Position numbers and translations under genes: made by a program. A model generated the notes under the pieces. The model was not told where the DNA came from and did not search any database. It saw only the letters and a program-made list of their open reading frames with translations. 64,000 nucleotides of DNA from Choristoneura fumiferana (lineage: Eukaryota > Arthropoda > Insecta > Lepidoptera > Tortricidae), in contig NC_133473.1 of NCBI RefSeq assembly GCF_025370935.1, positions 16,110,012 to 16,174,011 of the forward strand, read 5' to 3'. Below, piece after piece: positions 32,620 through 44,548 of this stretch (position 1 is the first letter of the stretch; each line of letters opens with the position of its first letter).

Positions 32620-34455
32620 TGTCATTCTGGCTCTGGCGTTGTATCCGCATAAAACTTTTAATTCAGCAGAGTGCAGAGACAGATTTATACTGCTGTATCC
32701 AGTGCAGCATATGATTAATTTAAAAAACATCACATCGACGTCTGTGATTAATGACTACCACTTAACGGCTCAAATTATAGAGAATCATTCACGGCGCAGT
32801 ATTTATTAATTGCCCAAAAATACGATAAAACGTTCGATGTGGATTTAATAAAATATGGACCGCGACATATTTCGATGTCCGAACGACATTTTCATAATTC
32901 AATTGCCTTTTAATTGTTCGTTAAAGCTGTTGTTGGAAACGAATGCACGTATTGCAGCACAGTGTAGTACGTGTTGCGTTACATTGCTTTGCTCCTTTGA
33001 TATTTATAAATTCTCACCCCAGCGACCCCGTGATGTACCGCATGCACGATCTAATTCTCGCGACGTGTAAATTAAGATAATGAAGCTACTGCACTTACGT
33101 GATAGAAAAGTGGTGCGTAACTTCGCAATGAAAGCAATTAACCTTTTTGTACGCGGTTCGAAACATCGCGACCCAAATATTATACTAAGCTGTTGGCAGT
33201 GATAATTGCTCAGGTAATTAGTTTGAAACAAATTATGCGTTGGATTAATTTACTGTTATTTTAATTAAGCCGCTTTTATCAATTAACGTTCATTTACTTG
33301 GATTTCAAACGTAAAATGTGTCGACAATTATTTAATTAATCTACATTGACTGCCATATAATTAAAAATCCCAAATGAACTCTTTGTTATGATGTTCACAT
33401 TTAGATTAGATTTTCTGGAAATGTGTTATTTCATCACAAATAACACTTACCAACTCCTGCACTATACGGGACCAAGACGCGCTTCCACCTCGGGGGATTT
33501 TGCGATCCAGTTTCGATGCGCTAGTTCCATAACCCAGCAGCTACAGCGTAACCTGTAGCTAAGTCCTCCCTAGGAGGGCCCTACACCGAGCGCCTGTAAA
33601 AAGCTTTAATTGGATTGCTTTTTATTAGCGTAATAAAATTGGATTTACTCAGTTGAAACCGGACGCGTTTTCGCCTCCTGCCTGCCCTTTGTTTCGTTTT
33701 TCCCCAAAGGATTGTTTAATCGACAACTGTATGAGTTTTGGTTTTGAAAGAGTTACCGCGATTTATAAATTGGCCGTTTGTGGTTATTTTGCCGTTTTAA
33801 TTTGGTTGCGGTAAACCGTTGGATGGAAGTTGTTTAAGATACAATATAATACAAATATTACTTATTAACAACTACAAATTTGTTCGGGTGATTTAACAAA
33901 ACTAAAAACAAAAGGCAGGGTAGGCAATATTAGGTTATCTTATCGCATAAACGCGGCATCTAGTTAAATATACCTAGTATGTGCACAAATACTAGGATGT
34001 TTGATATTTTGAGATGTTCGTGACACGAGCTTTTCTTAGTCCTTGTTTTGTAAAAAAAACGAGAGAACTTAAAGCAGAAGTACCTGTACCTGCAGTACCT
34101 GTAGAAAAACCTTATAAGAACCGAGATGGCGACAAATAAGAGTTTTATTAAAATAAAACATTCGTTACTAAAATGGCTATCAACTGCTGGGCATAAAATT
34201 TAAAGTCAAATAGGAATAGTATTCAAGCAAACAGAACGAGAGTGAGAGAAACTGTTACTGCGTTTCGAAACGGTTCCGGTAATATTATTGCCAAATCCAT
34301 CAAAATCGCCAAAGATCTTCCTAAATGAAACCCCGAACAAAAAACCTTTCAAATAAAAATTGTAAAAATATGTAAATCCAAAAAGCACTGTTATTTCGAG
34401 CCATAAAAGAGCAGACAGAATCAACGAACCGATGCTGGCCATTCACGAATATATC
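32620..34455. other. Repeat-poor stretch
   Basis: No shared repeat was found. A GC-rich patch at 33465-33600 has palindromes 'agctaca…tgtagct' and 'cctccctaggagg'. A 45-codon frame over it (MCYFITNN…) is unrecognised. Moderately GC-balanced sequence at 32855-33180 also has short frames on both strands. Single-copy regulatory DNA is a plausible but unproven reading. Confidence 0.35.
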
Positions 34456-34459
34456 CCGT

Positions 34460-34548
34460 GGCATGTCCGACTCCAATGTGTCTATTTGGCGGAAAAAAAT
34501 ATAATTGGATTGTTCCTGACAAGATAAATTGGACGCCGGACATGCCTG
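34460..34548. repeat. Imperfect inverted repeat 'ggcatgtccg'
   Basis: 'ggcatgtccgactccaat' (34460-34477) pairs with 'attggacgccggacatgcc' (34528-34546) with a small bulge, giving an ~88-base hairpin. Each arm contains the 10-base pattern GGACATGCC(T) that resembles a p53-family half-site. Function unknown. Confidence 0.5.
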
Positions 34549-34549
34549 T

Positions 34550-37270
34550 TATGCATGGATCAGCCATTTATTGCAAGGATAAAATGCAAGAATTATATTA
34601 CGAGATATAAAATTCTCCGACCGAAATGTAACAAACGGAACGCTTGCGTACAGGAGATGGAGTCGTTCGGTACGACTACGATATTTACTTAGTTTAATTT
34701 ATTGTCCATTAATTATTTAAGTTATTATTTGTTTAAATTGTAATAAATTTAGCCCATATTTTTCAATACAATTTTGCAGCTAGTGTTTGTGTTGGCGATT
34801 AATTTAGATTAATAAACTAATATCGTAGAAGACTCAAAATTCGTACGTCGGCTATTGATTCGATTATTAGTAAGTATCGAAATTTGATTTAGTATTTTGT
34901 TTTACATAGAATAAATCGTAAGACTTCTGATAATGGTAAAACAAATCGAAAATTACTTTACTCATTTAAATTGCTTCAGAACTCTGCTTTTGTTGAGGTT
35001 TTCCGTCACGATATTTCTGAACAAAGGCTACCTGAAATCAATAAATAATCCATTACTTCGGTCAGCTGATCGTTCCGAGCTATTTATTAACAGGCCTCAC
35101 AGTATAAATTTAAAGCGAAGAAACGATCGCTGGAAATATTTCACGTGCGTTTTCGGCACGCAGCGGCTCATGAAAAATATAGTGTCATGAAATTAAATTG
35201 AACCATTTTTGTGACAAATTTGTGCTAATCAATCACGATATCGCCTGTCAACATAAGCACGTTCGTATTGAAAAATAAATAAATCTCAAGGCGTTGCGAC
35301 ATTATTCTATGTAAGTATATGACATAATAAAACTGTTATTTTGAAGAGTGATCGAAAAATACATATGTATTTATTAATAAATCTACGTTTATTTTACGAG
35401 AAAAGCTCTGTGAGAATAATGATCACACTATACAAAAAATACAAAACATTCAATTAATATTTAGAGTCCTTTGTTTCTGAAGTCCACGCGAGCAGTGGTG
35501 CATTTTCAATAACAATAACATAATCATTCATTCATATCATTTGGCACCTCATTCAATTCGTTTGTAGGTTTTCGTACGTCTGCTTTTACAGTCACCTACC
35601 TACATAATGAAACAAATGAAATATGCTTTATGTTGTGCAAGTAAACTATCAGCAAATGTCTAGTATAATTTGAGATGAGAGCCATCCCCTCATCGCTGGC
35701 TTATATCTCGGGGTTTTTATTAGCTCCCCGGTGTTTTTTCTATCGGAAGACTCGAGAGCATCTGCTATCTTTAGCGGTGCTCCTACAAGATTAATGATAA
35801 TGGGTTCACAAGGCGCTAGGTGACATTTACCCGCAGCGGGCAAGGAAAATATTATGCTAAGCGCTTAGTTAAAGAAATACTCGCCTGTTTAAGTCGTTAG
35901 AGATAATTTAATTGATCGTGCACCTAAGTAGGTTCAATACATCCATTTCTTAGAATAGCAGCTAGTTATAATCGGCGTTCGTTTTCTATTTATTTAAACC
36001 TCTAACAACCTGGTGCATTAACTAGATGATAACCCGTTCTGATGCGGAAAAGTGTGCGGTTAAAAGAAAGAAAACGAGGCGAACAGGATGCGATAGGTGA
36101 GGTCAAATGACGTTTATTTACGTAAATAGCGATAAATATTATGTCCTAGTTACAATCAGAATGCATTCTATGAACGTTTGATTTATTTGTAGCGTTAATG
36201 CAATCGCTTTCAAGTGAAAAACTCGTTTCCCATAACAGGTGTTTGGTTCTTATCATCACTTACTTAATTTACCCACTTCCCAAAAAGTTTGCAAAATGAA
36301 ATGCATTTTTGAATTTTTCGATGTTGGTTTGGTACCTCATAATGGTGTGGGGTCGAACAGATACAGAGTTATTTTTTTCTTATATGCTAAATAGGTGTTT
36401 ATAAATAATTATAAATTCCAAATGAGATTTTACAGGTCAACTGTTACCAGAACTTCTAATTAAGAACAAATGAAAAATCTTGTAGGAGCCTGTAATATGT
36501 AGGTGTGTATCAAAAGTATAAACATATTTCGAATTAATTTTAGTGTATTTATGACAGGTGAATTGAGTGTATTTAATATTATTAATTGTATCTAAATTCA
36601 TTTTCAATTCGTTATACCTAATACGTGACAATTTACAAACAAATTTTATGTTGTTTAATCGTAAGATATTTGAATAGATAATGCTCAATTGAAAATATGT
36701 GACTGTAGACAGAGTTATTACCCCACGTTCTTTAGAAATTAGTGCTCCAGTTCAAAATGTAAATCGCTGACTCAGGTCACGAAGTTTCAAACAATAGCAA
36801 GCTAATAAGCAGTTTAGGTTAATTACCCAGATAGTTCTAGTGGCTAATAGGATTGCAGGTAAATAACTTGTAACTTTGAGGTTATCAGCCCTGTCAATCA
36901 GCTCAAAAAGCACGTCTTAGGAGCTACAAGTTTGACTGAAAATACCTACTACAGAATAGTAAATATATTATCAGTAGTTTGTTAAGATATTGAATGATCT
37001 ATTAATGTTATTTATCTTGCAACTTAGTGTATAATTTGATCAATAAAATGTCACTTACTTTGATGTCATAAAAACATCGTGATTTGCAAGCTCTACATTT
37101 TTTAAGTGCTTTGAGCAAAATTAAATTAGTATATGTTTTCTTAAATTATCATATTTAGAATGAGCTCTATGCCGACTGTATTTTTTGTAGATTATACGTA
37201 TGTACAGCCAAGTCCAAAAATAAGTATCAATTCGAACCACTCAAAAATATGTTACTACGACCTTATTGCG
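34550..37270. other. Long repeat-poor stretch
   Basis: No shared repeat or gene is recognised. The patch 35680-35850 is GC-balanced and has 'gattaatgataatgggttca' and 'aggtgaca', which look like homeodomain- and nuclear-receptor-type words. A 64-codon minus frame there (MPAAGKCHLAPC…) is unrecognised. The rest is AT-rich with short chance frames (34933-35190, 36437-36688). Confidence 0.35.
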
Positions 37271-37277
37271 ACGGAAT

Positions 37278-37545
37278 AAGATGATCAGTTGGCCTAGTGG
37301 TTAGATAACCTGACTACGAAGCTTGAGGTCCCGGGTTCGATTCCCGTGTCGGGGCAGAAAAATATGAATATTTGTTCTCGGGTCTTGGGTGTTTAATATA
37401 TATTTAAGTATGTAGGTACTTATTTATCTATATAATTATATTTATCCGTTGCTTAGTACCCATAACACAAGCTTTGCTAAGCTTATTTTGGGACTAGGTC
37501 AATTGGTGTGAATTGTCTCGTGATATTTATTTATTTATTTAATAA
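37278..37545 (+). mobile_element. SINE-2, near full-length copy
   Basis: Box A 'tggcctagtgg', 'ctgactacgaagcttgaggt', box B 'gggttcgattccc', body 'tttgttctcgggtcttgg', and tail 'tcgtgatatttatttattta'. A short duplication 'gctttgctaagctta' interrupts the tail relative to 8668-8935. Confidence 0.85.
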
Positions 37546-37549
37546 GAGT

Positions 37550-37822
37550 CTGTGGTACTTATTTTTGAAACTTTGAATTAGTTCATATTTTTACACCTGA
37601 CTGTACTTATACTTGCATTTTCATCCAAACTACATTATCCCTACCTACCAATTTCAAAAACAGAATGGGGCTAAATTTTAATCATTAGATGAACTAAATA
37701 TGTAACAATTGAAGCCTGTTAATTTTGTAGTCATTGCCATTGTATATAATAATTATTAGGTAGCTATATATCTACATAGATCTTATATGCTAAATCTGTA
37801 CTTGGATCGTTGCCGCTCGGTG
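37550..37822. other. Stretch without recognised feature
   Basis: AT-rich with nothing recognised. Confidence 0.3.
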
Positions 37823-37825
37823 ACA

Positions 37826-37950
37826 GCAGGGCTACTACGAAACTCGAAGTTCCTATCGTACTGTTCATCTCGCTCTCGTATTAAATAGTATAAGTGTCAG
37901 AGGGACCGCACGACACGAACTTCGAGTTTCGAGTTTCGTAGTAGCCCTGC
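37826..37950. mobile_element. Near-palindromic MITE, copy 2
   Basis: Same family as 30847-30971, with identical ends GCAGGGCTACTACGAAACTC and interior 'ctcgctctcgtattaaatag'. The additional 'gagtttc' copy is in the right arm. Confidence 0.85.
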
Positions 37951-37954
37951 TGAC

Positions 37955-38800
37955 CATGCTTCATCCATCATAATAAAGCTGTGCGCCCACCGGATCAAAT
38001 TGGCTGCAAAATTTTGTCACGTCTACCGAATCCTGTATTAGTTGGATAATACAGTTTGAAACTCTAAGCATAACTACATAGGTTGTTAAATCCATGGCTC
38101 AGGTAATAATAACGGACTTTTGATTGTATAATTGACCTAGAAATTTTTTACAGGGTTTTCTTATGTTTTTTTCACTTACTTCACGTTATTTTTATTTTGA
38201 TATAAGACCTGCCATAAAAAATGGTTATAAACGATAAAGCACATGGGCGACTAAACACCAATAGGTAATTAAGCTCTTTGGCTTTGTTAATGTTTAATTT
38301 GTGTCGTCTGTTTATCATTTGCATCACAGTTAGCAGTATCTATTCAATAAATTGGTGCAATTAAAATGTTGTTCAGTCATTTATTCAGAAATAATTCCAC
38401 AAGCGCAATATTTACTTCGATGAGCGCAAATAGGTTCACTTTATATATTTATTTAGGTTTATTTGATCTATATAAAGATATTTGTTAATTCACGCAAAAA
38501 CCAATAGATATTTGTTTAATTGGTGGCATTCATAAACAAGATTTATTTATTACTTTCATACACGTACAAAGGTACTGGAATGGTCTAAATGTGGGTCAAA
38601 TATGATTGCCGTCTGCGGCTGCTGTCAAACAGTGCAACAAAATTAAACTGTAATTAATTTGCTAATTGTAAAATTTCAACTGGGTACCTAATGTGAAGGT
38701 ATTTAGACAGATTGACATAATACAAGTGTAATTTAGTCAAGTTTACGCCAGTTCAATTTAGAACAGTAGTTAAAATTTTACGATCTTTTAATTTTCATGT
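37955..38800. other. Stretch without recognised feature
   Basis: AT-rich, no shared repeat. Confidence 0.3.
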
Positions 38801-38807
38801 TTTACTA

Positions 38808-39125
38808 GCCGCTTAGAATTTGTCCGCTTAGAATTTGTTTATCGCTATCCCGCGGAAACTTTGCATTTTTGCAGTCTGAAAATTATCCTATATCCTTCCC
38901 CGGGATTTAAATTATCTGTATACTTACCGAATTTCATCTAAATCGGTTCAGTGGTTTAGATTTTTTTTATTTTTTTATTCGACTGGATGGCAAACGAGCA
39001 AGTGGGTCTCCTGATGGTAAGAGATCACCACCGCCCATAAACATCTGCAACGCCAGGGGTATTGCAGATGCAGATTTGGTGAAGAAACAAACAAACATAC
39101 TTACAAACTTTCTCATTTACAATTA
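38808..39125 (+). repeat. Family A repeat interrupted by a retroposon
   Basis: 'tatcccgcggaaactttg', 'cttccccgggatttaaa' and 'taaatcggttcagtggttta' are followed, after an insertion, by 'ggtgaagaaacaaacaaac' and 'cttacaaactttctcattta'. The first line has a duplicated 'cgcttagaatttgt'. Confidence 0.7.
38964..39071 (-). mobile_element. Family P retroposon, 5'-truncated insertion
   Basis: It begins with a T-rich run (poly-A on the minus strand), then 'ttcgactggatggcaaacga' and 'gatggtaagagatcaccacc', and breaks off at 'gcagatgc'. AGATTT flanks it (38958-38963, 39072-39077), consistent with target-primed insertion into family A. Confidence 0.75.
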
Positions 39126-39165
39126 CCTTTTATTTTTACCTAGTTTAACATTAACAGTATCAATG

Positions 39166-39432
39166 TCCGGAATACGGAAATTCGTCGCAGAACTAAAGTC
39201 ACTGACATCCTAGCAAGAAAAATATGTAAGTTGAAGTGGCAATGGGCGGGCCACATCGCTCGAAGAACAGATAACGGTTGGGGTAAAAAGTCCTCGAGTG
39301 GCGACCACGAACCGGAAGTCGAAGCTTTGGCAGGTCGCCCACTAGGTGGACTGACGACATCGTGAGAGTTGCAGGCAACCGGCGAGTTGTCGTTTATACC
39401 TTTGTTCAGCAGTGGACGTCTTCCGGCTGATG
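39166..39432 (+). pseudogene. RTE-type LINE C-terminal remnant
   Basis: The plus strand reads EIRRRTKVTDILARKICKL, KWQWAGHIARRTDNGW, then by frameshift GRPLGGLTTS with the expected 'RPPTRW…DDIVRVAG' region in another frame, and ends near 'cagcagtggacgtcttccgg'. This matches the end of RTE reverse transcriptase proteins. At least one frameshift breaks it, and the RT domain is absent. Confidence 0.75.
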
Positions 39433-39434
39433 AG

Positions 39435-40228
39435 TTTCAATTGAAGTAAAATACATTTAAAAACTGTCAAAAACAATTACGAGAGCAACTGCGTCCAATA
39501 GTCGTAATTTACCTTACTTATTTAGTGTAATCAACCGTAAAACCAGTTTTTCCCTCAAAGTTACACTGTAAATTTATTTTCCTCGCCAGAATTCACCATA
39601 ATTTAGTTTTTAAAACGTGAACGCGAGACGTGTGCAAATGCGAGTGAATAGCAGTCGCAAAGGATGCGCGGCTAGTCAAAAGGTCCCCCACTAATGAGGA
39701 GGGGTGGAAATTTTCCCTCTTGAAAAGAAAAAAATACTCTACTATGATTCTGCTAAACGTGTGCTACATTTTGAAAATGCCTACAGTGAGTTTTACTGCG
39801 CTAATTTAGAATTATATTGTTTAAGTGTGATTTTAGCTATCACAAATTGCTTAATTGATTCGTTAAAAAGTTTTTATTAACTATGTGTTTTAGGAGGGGA
39901 GCTGTAATTTTAAAATCAAAAATGATTGAAACGTGAGTTATTTAGTACCATATTATGCTTCTGATTTTTTTATATTCTAGATGAAACTTAATTTGAGACC
40001 CTGGAAAGCACATAGGATAGTTTTTACCTCTTGCTTTGCTTGCTCTTTGCTGTTTTACACTGCAATATCAAATTCCAATCTCATGTTCATTTACACTAAA
40101 CCTACACCAAATTAGTTTTAATTAGGTAGCACCACCATTTTTCTTGAGCTATTTTGGAGACGAGCTCAAAGATAAATCACGACAAACGTTAAAATTGATC
40201 TTAGATAGAGGCGGGTAGGGTGAATGAT
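39435..40228. other. Stretch without recognised feature
   Basis: AT-rich apart from 39600-39720, which is GC-balanced and contains 'ggaaattttcc', a perfect palindrome of Rel-type appearance. No gene is recognised. Confidence 0.3.
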
Positions 40229-40231
40229 TCT

Positions 40232-40375
40232 GGGGGGGCTACAACGAAATCCGAAAATCGAAGTTCGCGTCGTACCGTCCCTCTCACTCTCGTATTAAAT
40301 AATATAAGCGTCAGCGGGACGGCAAGATATGAAGTTCGATTTTTGCACTTCATAGTATAGGACCTGTGACGAGTG
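40232..40375. mobile_element. Decayed copy of the 30847 MITE family
   Basis: 'ggggctacaacgaaat', 'gaagttcgcgtcgtaccgtc' and 'ctctcgtattaaataatata' follow the family order. The right arm is strongly decayed. Confidence 0.65.
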
Positions 40376-40732
40376 GGAAGAGCGCGCGGGTGGTTTCCGG
40401 AGAGGGCTATTCTGTACCGCTGGTAATTTGCAGCAAACATGACTGGCTGGCTCAATCGAAAGGCATAGTCAAAACTTAAAAAAAAAACAGCAAGTTTGAG
40501 TGTGCGTAGGTTTGGTTGAAGTTAGTGAACATGTTTCGTAATGAGCGATACAATCAGTGTTCACCCAATTGAAATCTTCTCTTATATTTACGTCTTATAC
40601 CTAATTATGATGAAACTAGTACTTAGGTTACCTACCTATGTTTTTTTACGTAAAAACAGTTTTAATTTAATTTTATCCCTGCAGAAATAATTAGGTATTT
40701 CTTTTTAAAGTACTTATAATATTCATTATATA

Positions 40733-40896
40733 TACTAGCTATTGCCACCCCGTTGATTTTTTTTATATTTCCTTCCATAAATACCTTCTACTGACGATAC
40801 CGAACACAACATAAAAAGAATAAGCGAAATCGGTCCAGCCGTTCCCGAGTTTTGCACTTAGCAACACATTTTACGATTCATTTTTATTTATTACAA
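40733..40896 (+). repeat. Family B interspersed repeat, plus copy
   Basis: 'actagctattgccaccccgt', 'taccgaacacaacataaaa', 'gcgaaatcggtccagccgtt', 'cccgagttttgcacttagca', and the end 'ttacgattcatttttattta'. The inverted copy at 53196-53366 is colinear. It is non-coding. Confidence 0.7.
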
Positions 40897-40899
40897 ACT

Positions 40900-41325
40900 A
40901 TAAGCTTAGTCTAAAATAAATAGACACGATAAGTTATAAGTCAGCAGATCCGCCGGAGTCAGATTTAATTCAATGAACCCGTTTGAGTTCGACGAATGTA
41001 CCTAAAAGATATATATCTGATTACAAAAATGTATGCACCGTAATGCAATACCCGCTGCCATGGAATCCAGAAATACCAATACTCGCACACATGGGTGTCT
41101 CGTTATATGACGGTCATTTGCTTTTACAATTTCCATCTAACAAGGTTTCGTATGATACGGCATGGATTCTCGATTCATTTTAGTAGGAAATTTCAGAATT
41201 TTCAGACGCTCACTGGATTTAAAATTGGCTGTTTCATTGGCTTTATTCGCTGATTCGATGTGTAGTTTTGGCTAGGTTTTGGCTTTCCACAACGATCATG
41301 TGTTTCAAGTCTAGCCTGAAGCCGT
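40900..41325. other. Stretch without recognised feature
   Basis: A 66-codon frame (40983-41183) and AT-rich sequence; nothing recognised. Confidence 0.3.
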
Positions 41326-41329
41326 ATGG

Positions 41330-41582
41330 TTTAACGCTCGGCTGCTCGTGATCGCATATACCATCTCTTCTACGCTCATCTTATATCTACCGTGTGACCG
41401 AGACAAGTGGTGAAATAGTAGATTACTGTAGAGGCCGGGAAGTAGGGGGTTTCCGGCCAAGCAGATATAGACGGTCGAGCGTAGCGAGGTCGGATAGGCA
41501 TGCGTGGCCGGCAACCCCACATTCCGTCCGCGGCTTGTATAGTGCTTTCCTCAAACATGACATGAAATAAAAAAAAAAAAAT
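41330..41582 (+). mobile_element. GC-rich retroposed sequence with poly-A tail
   Basis: A GC-rich block ('gaggtcggataggcatgcgt', 'ccggcaaccccacattcc') ends 'catgacatgaaat' plus a 13-base A run at 41569-41581. The abrupt composition and poly-A tail suggest a retroposed sequence (LINE 3' end or SINE). No target duplication is clear. Confidence 0.4.
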
Positions 41583-41584
41583 CG

Positions 41585-42600
41585 TCAATCGGCGAGCGCG
41601 CGCCGTGCCGGAAGAGCGCGCGTTGAAATAAAAGACGCAGACGGTCCCATTGCCGGCTAGTAGCCGGGAAAGTAGTATGAAATCTCTTTGCAGGCGGCTA
41701 GAGTGACCGCGCGCCGGAAGCCGAGCCGCAGAAACTGCAGCGCGATACTTCCGCCTATTATTTGTAACACAACGTCAATATTCCATGTCATGTTTGACAA
41801 ATTGCGTGGATGCTCGCGACCACATTGACCATCTCCTTTTACCAAAAAAAGTGATAAAACTGATCAGAAGAAATGCAGACTGCACCAAATTGTTATATAT
41901 TTGAAATTTACTACATTTTTGTATGTCACGAGTGTCGTAGTCAGTCTTTTGAGGCAGTAGGAGCTGATGGTAGCACGAAATACTATAGTACATGAAAAAC
42001 CAGTTAATAAGACACAAACGTTATATACCAAGCTTACATGGGAGAAGGGGAGGGATAGAACCAAAAGTTGCCAAATTAGAATAAAAAAGTCGATAACTTT
42101 GTTGAGTTGGCAACAATGACATCTGTATAATTTAGCACTTGGATGGCGTATACAAGCAATACAAATATTTTACAATGATATTTTAAATGTTTAACAAATC
42201 CTATAAAAGTAAGCACTTGTTTCATAAATACGTTACTGATGAATATTTACCAGTCACCACGTACACCCAGACACGGCACGCGTTCCAGCAGAATTAACAG
42301 CGCACAACACAAGTTGTCCTGAATATTTTTTAGCTTTTATTTCAGTAGTATAAGGTTGACACTGCGATTTGATCGCGTCGCCCACTGTTCCCACACACCT
42401 CACGTCGCTTGTATCCAATTTGGAGAGATTATGCAGCACGCGCCGAATTGTTTGCGTTTGTTTTATAATGTACGGAACCGGCTTGTAATATCCTCATAAA
42501 TGTTTTATAACGACAAAGCCAGTAAGTATTTGTATATTAAATTCCTTTATTTTGACGATGGGCTCCCGCGGTATCCGCGGATTACGTAACAGAAATCGAA
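41585..42600. other. Stretch with GC-rich start, no gene recognised
   Basis: 41590-41760 is CpG-rich with repeated 'gcgcgcc/gcgcgcg' and a short hairpin 'gccggctagtagccgg'. A 61-codon minus frame at 42254-42439 (MLHNLSKLDTSD…) is unrecognised. 'ccgcggtatccgcgg' near 42567 is a short palindrome. Confidence 0.3.
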
Positions 42601-42607
42601 ATTTGGA

Positions 42608-42950
42608 TTAGCACGTGCTGGATTTCCGTAAGAATGGAAATTGGTTTTGGGAACAGTAGGTAATTATAATTTTGTAATTTTTAAAGTTAGTGTGTTTTCC
42701 TGGTATCCATTTCGTTTCTATATTTTTGGGACCTGTTTTTATAATATAGCCTTTTTCGTCTAACTCGCATTGTTTTACTTTGACAGTTGAAAGTTTCAAC
42801 TCAGTTCATTTCAAGTACAGCCCGGGATTCGATTTGTAGCATTCGAACATGGCGGATGTAAACGATATCTAATTTTGGTATTTCTGCTTCTTTGGCTAGT
42901 TTAAGTGTATCCGCATTAGCGATCCCATCAAATAGCGAACCTAATGTGTT
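42608..42950 (-). pseudogene. Coding-like minus-strand segment, unrecognised
   Basis: Two adjacent frames look coding-like: one contains NTLGSLFDGIANADTLKLAK and EAEIPKLDIVYIRHV before a TGA at 42801-42803. The other, shifted frame follows with VKVKQCELDEKGYIIKTG and NIETKWIPGKH. A frameshift or intron between them, plus a repeat abutting at 42951, would fit a decayed gene or transposon fragment. I do not recognise the protein, and chance is not excluded. Confidence 0.2.
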
Positions 42951-43141
42951 AAAATAAAGTGGTGTTAAATACTTGTGATGTATAGATATCATTTAATAAT
43001 ATTGTAAATCTGTTTAAAAAAAAATATGCCTCGTTGATTCTTCTCAGCAGAATTTTTTCCCAACCGGTGGTAGTTTTTTTTGACATTCATAAGTGCTTGT
43101 TATAGCCTAAATTGAATAAAGATATTTTGACTTTGACTTTA
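42951..43141 (+). mobile_element. Retroposon 3' tail with GACTTT repeats, copy 1
   Basis: 'tacttgtgatgtatagatat', 'aaccggtggtagttttttt', 'cataagtgcttgttatag' and 'ttgaataaagatattttgac' are shared with 48553-48765. It ends in 'ttttgactttgacttt', a simple-repeat tail typical of LINE 3' ends. The body is missing. Confidence 0.7.
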
Positions 43142-43369
43142 TAATTTTGATAGTGTTTTATGCGGCAATTAACCTTAACAGTGAACAGTGATCACAAAAT
43201 TCTATATTGCTCTCGTGTCTGACATTTTTTAATGCGCAAGTAGTCTCCGCGTGGTTTCCGGAATTTTGCCATCAAGTTGCAAAAACTACAATCACCGTAC
43301 AACGTGAAGAAGAAGAATATTCATCTTTAATTTAACTGACATTGGCCACCATTGAGGGGAATAATAATA

Positions 43370-43560
43370 AAGCACAGCCCGCTACACTTTTTCTGCGCAT
43401 GTGACAGTCGCGCACGCCAGTCTGCGGCAGTCTTACGCTTGCCGGTCCCGCCCGCCCCGCGCATCAATCTGTACCCAGCTATACTTCTTTTGGACTTCTG
43501 CGCATTAACAGTCAGCGCAAAGCTTCAGTGCTGCTGCTGCAGTGGGCTGTTTAAGTAGTT
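43370..43560. promoter_or_regulatory. GC-rich CpG-containing patch
   Basis: 'gtcccgcccgccccgcgcat' and two 'ctgcgcat' words lie in a block much richer in GC than its surroundings, ending in a (ctg) run at 43530. It could be a regulatory or promoter element; the 68-codon frame over it (MRGIIIKHSP…) is probably chance. Confidence 0.2.
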
Positions 43561-43643
43561 TTTATAAAAACGCACTTGGTAGAAACTTGTATTAAATATT
43601 AGGTTTTTTGTAAAAAAAATTGACAAAACACGCTTGCTATCAC

Positions 43644-43781
43644 TTTTTTTTATTCGACTGGATGGCAAACGAGCAAGTTGGTCTCCTGATGGTAAGAGAT
43701 CACCACCGCCCATAGACACCTGCAACACCAGAGGGATTGCAGATGCGTTGCCAACCTAGAGGCCTAAGTTGGGATACCTCA
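43644..43781 (-). mobile_element. Family P retroposon, 5'-truncated copy
   Basis: A T-run, 'ttcgactggatggcaaacga', 'gatggtaagagatcaccacc', 'gcagatgcgttgccaaccta', 'aggcctaagttgggatac'. It is longer than the 38964 copy and shares its poly-A end with 28160-28460. Confidence 0.75.
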
Positions 43782-43784
43782 CTA

Positions 43785-44545
43785 ATACTTGACTAATATA
43801 AGGCAAATTTGCAAGAAAACCAAAGTCGGGAGTTAAACAGTATAAAACTCAGTTGGCTGAGAGTTAGCGCTTGCAAATTGTCAGTAATTTTGAATGAAAG
43901 CGGACTTGCTAGTTTTACGAGAAGGTACTTTGGAACTGCTATAAACTTTGTTTATGTTGTAGAACACTTATTTCCGAGTATTTTCATAATTTCCGTACTT
44001 ATCAGAGGTTTGCTTATTATACACTAGCAGGTGATTGTATTTATGGCGTAGCATATACCTACGCACGTACCATTACTACAGATTACATTTCGCGTTTATG
44101 CTGTGACATTGGCGTATGGTTTGTAAATTCGTATAGGTATTATTTAAAACTACTCACAACATTTTACTATCATTATAGTTAGTTAAGATTTGTTTTTATA
44201 CGTATGTTAACTCTTAATTGTACAAAATAATGTAAATTGAATAAATATATTTAATTGCTTCATTAATATTAGTAGTGTTTTACTAACTAAACTTAGCTAA
44301 TGAGTATTGACGAGTCAGAGTCCCGCAACAAAGCTGAGGCGAGAGATTTATACTCAGTATGTCCTTGCGAATTATTTTTTTATTCAGATTGTATGCACAG
44401 GAAGGAAGTTATTGTTTTTGAAGTAGGTACGCTCGATCTCTTGTTTGCCCATTTTGTTTTTAAGTATGTTACTCAGTGTACTGCTTCATTTAGTAGTACA
44501 AGTTCGTCAACTGTGACTTAAAATTAACCTTAAACGAGTATCCCT
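43785..44545. other. Stretch without recognised feature
   Basis: AT-rich with two short plus frames (43809-44027, 44300-44521), neither recognised. Confidence 0.3.
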
Positions 44546-44548
44546 TAA

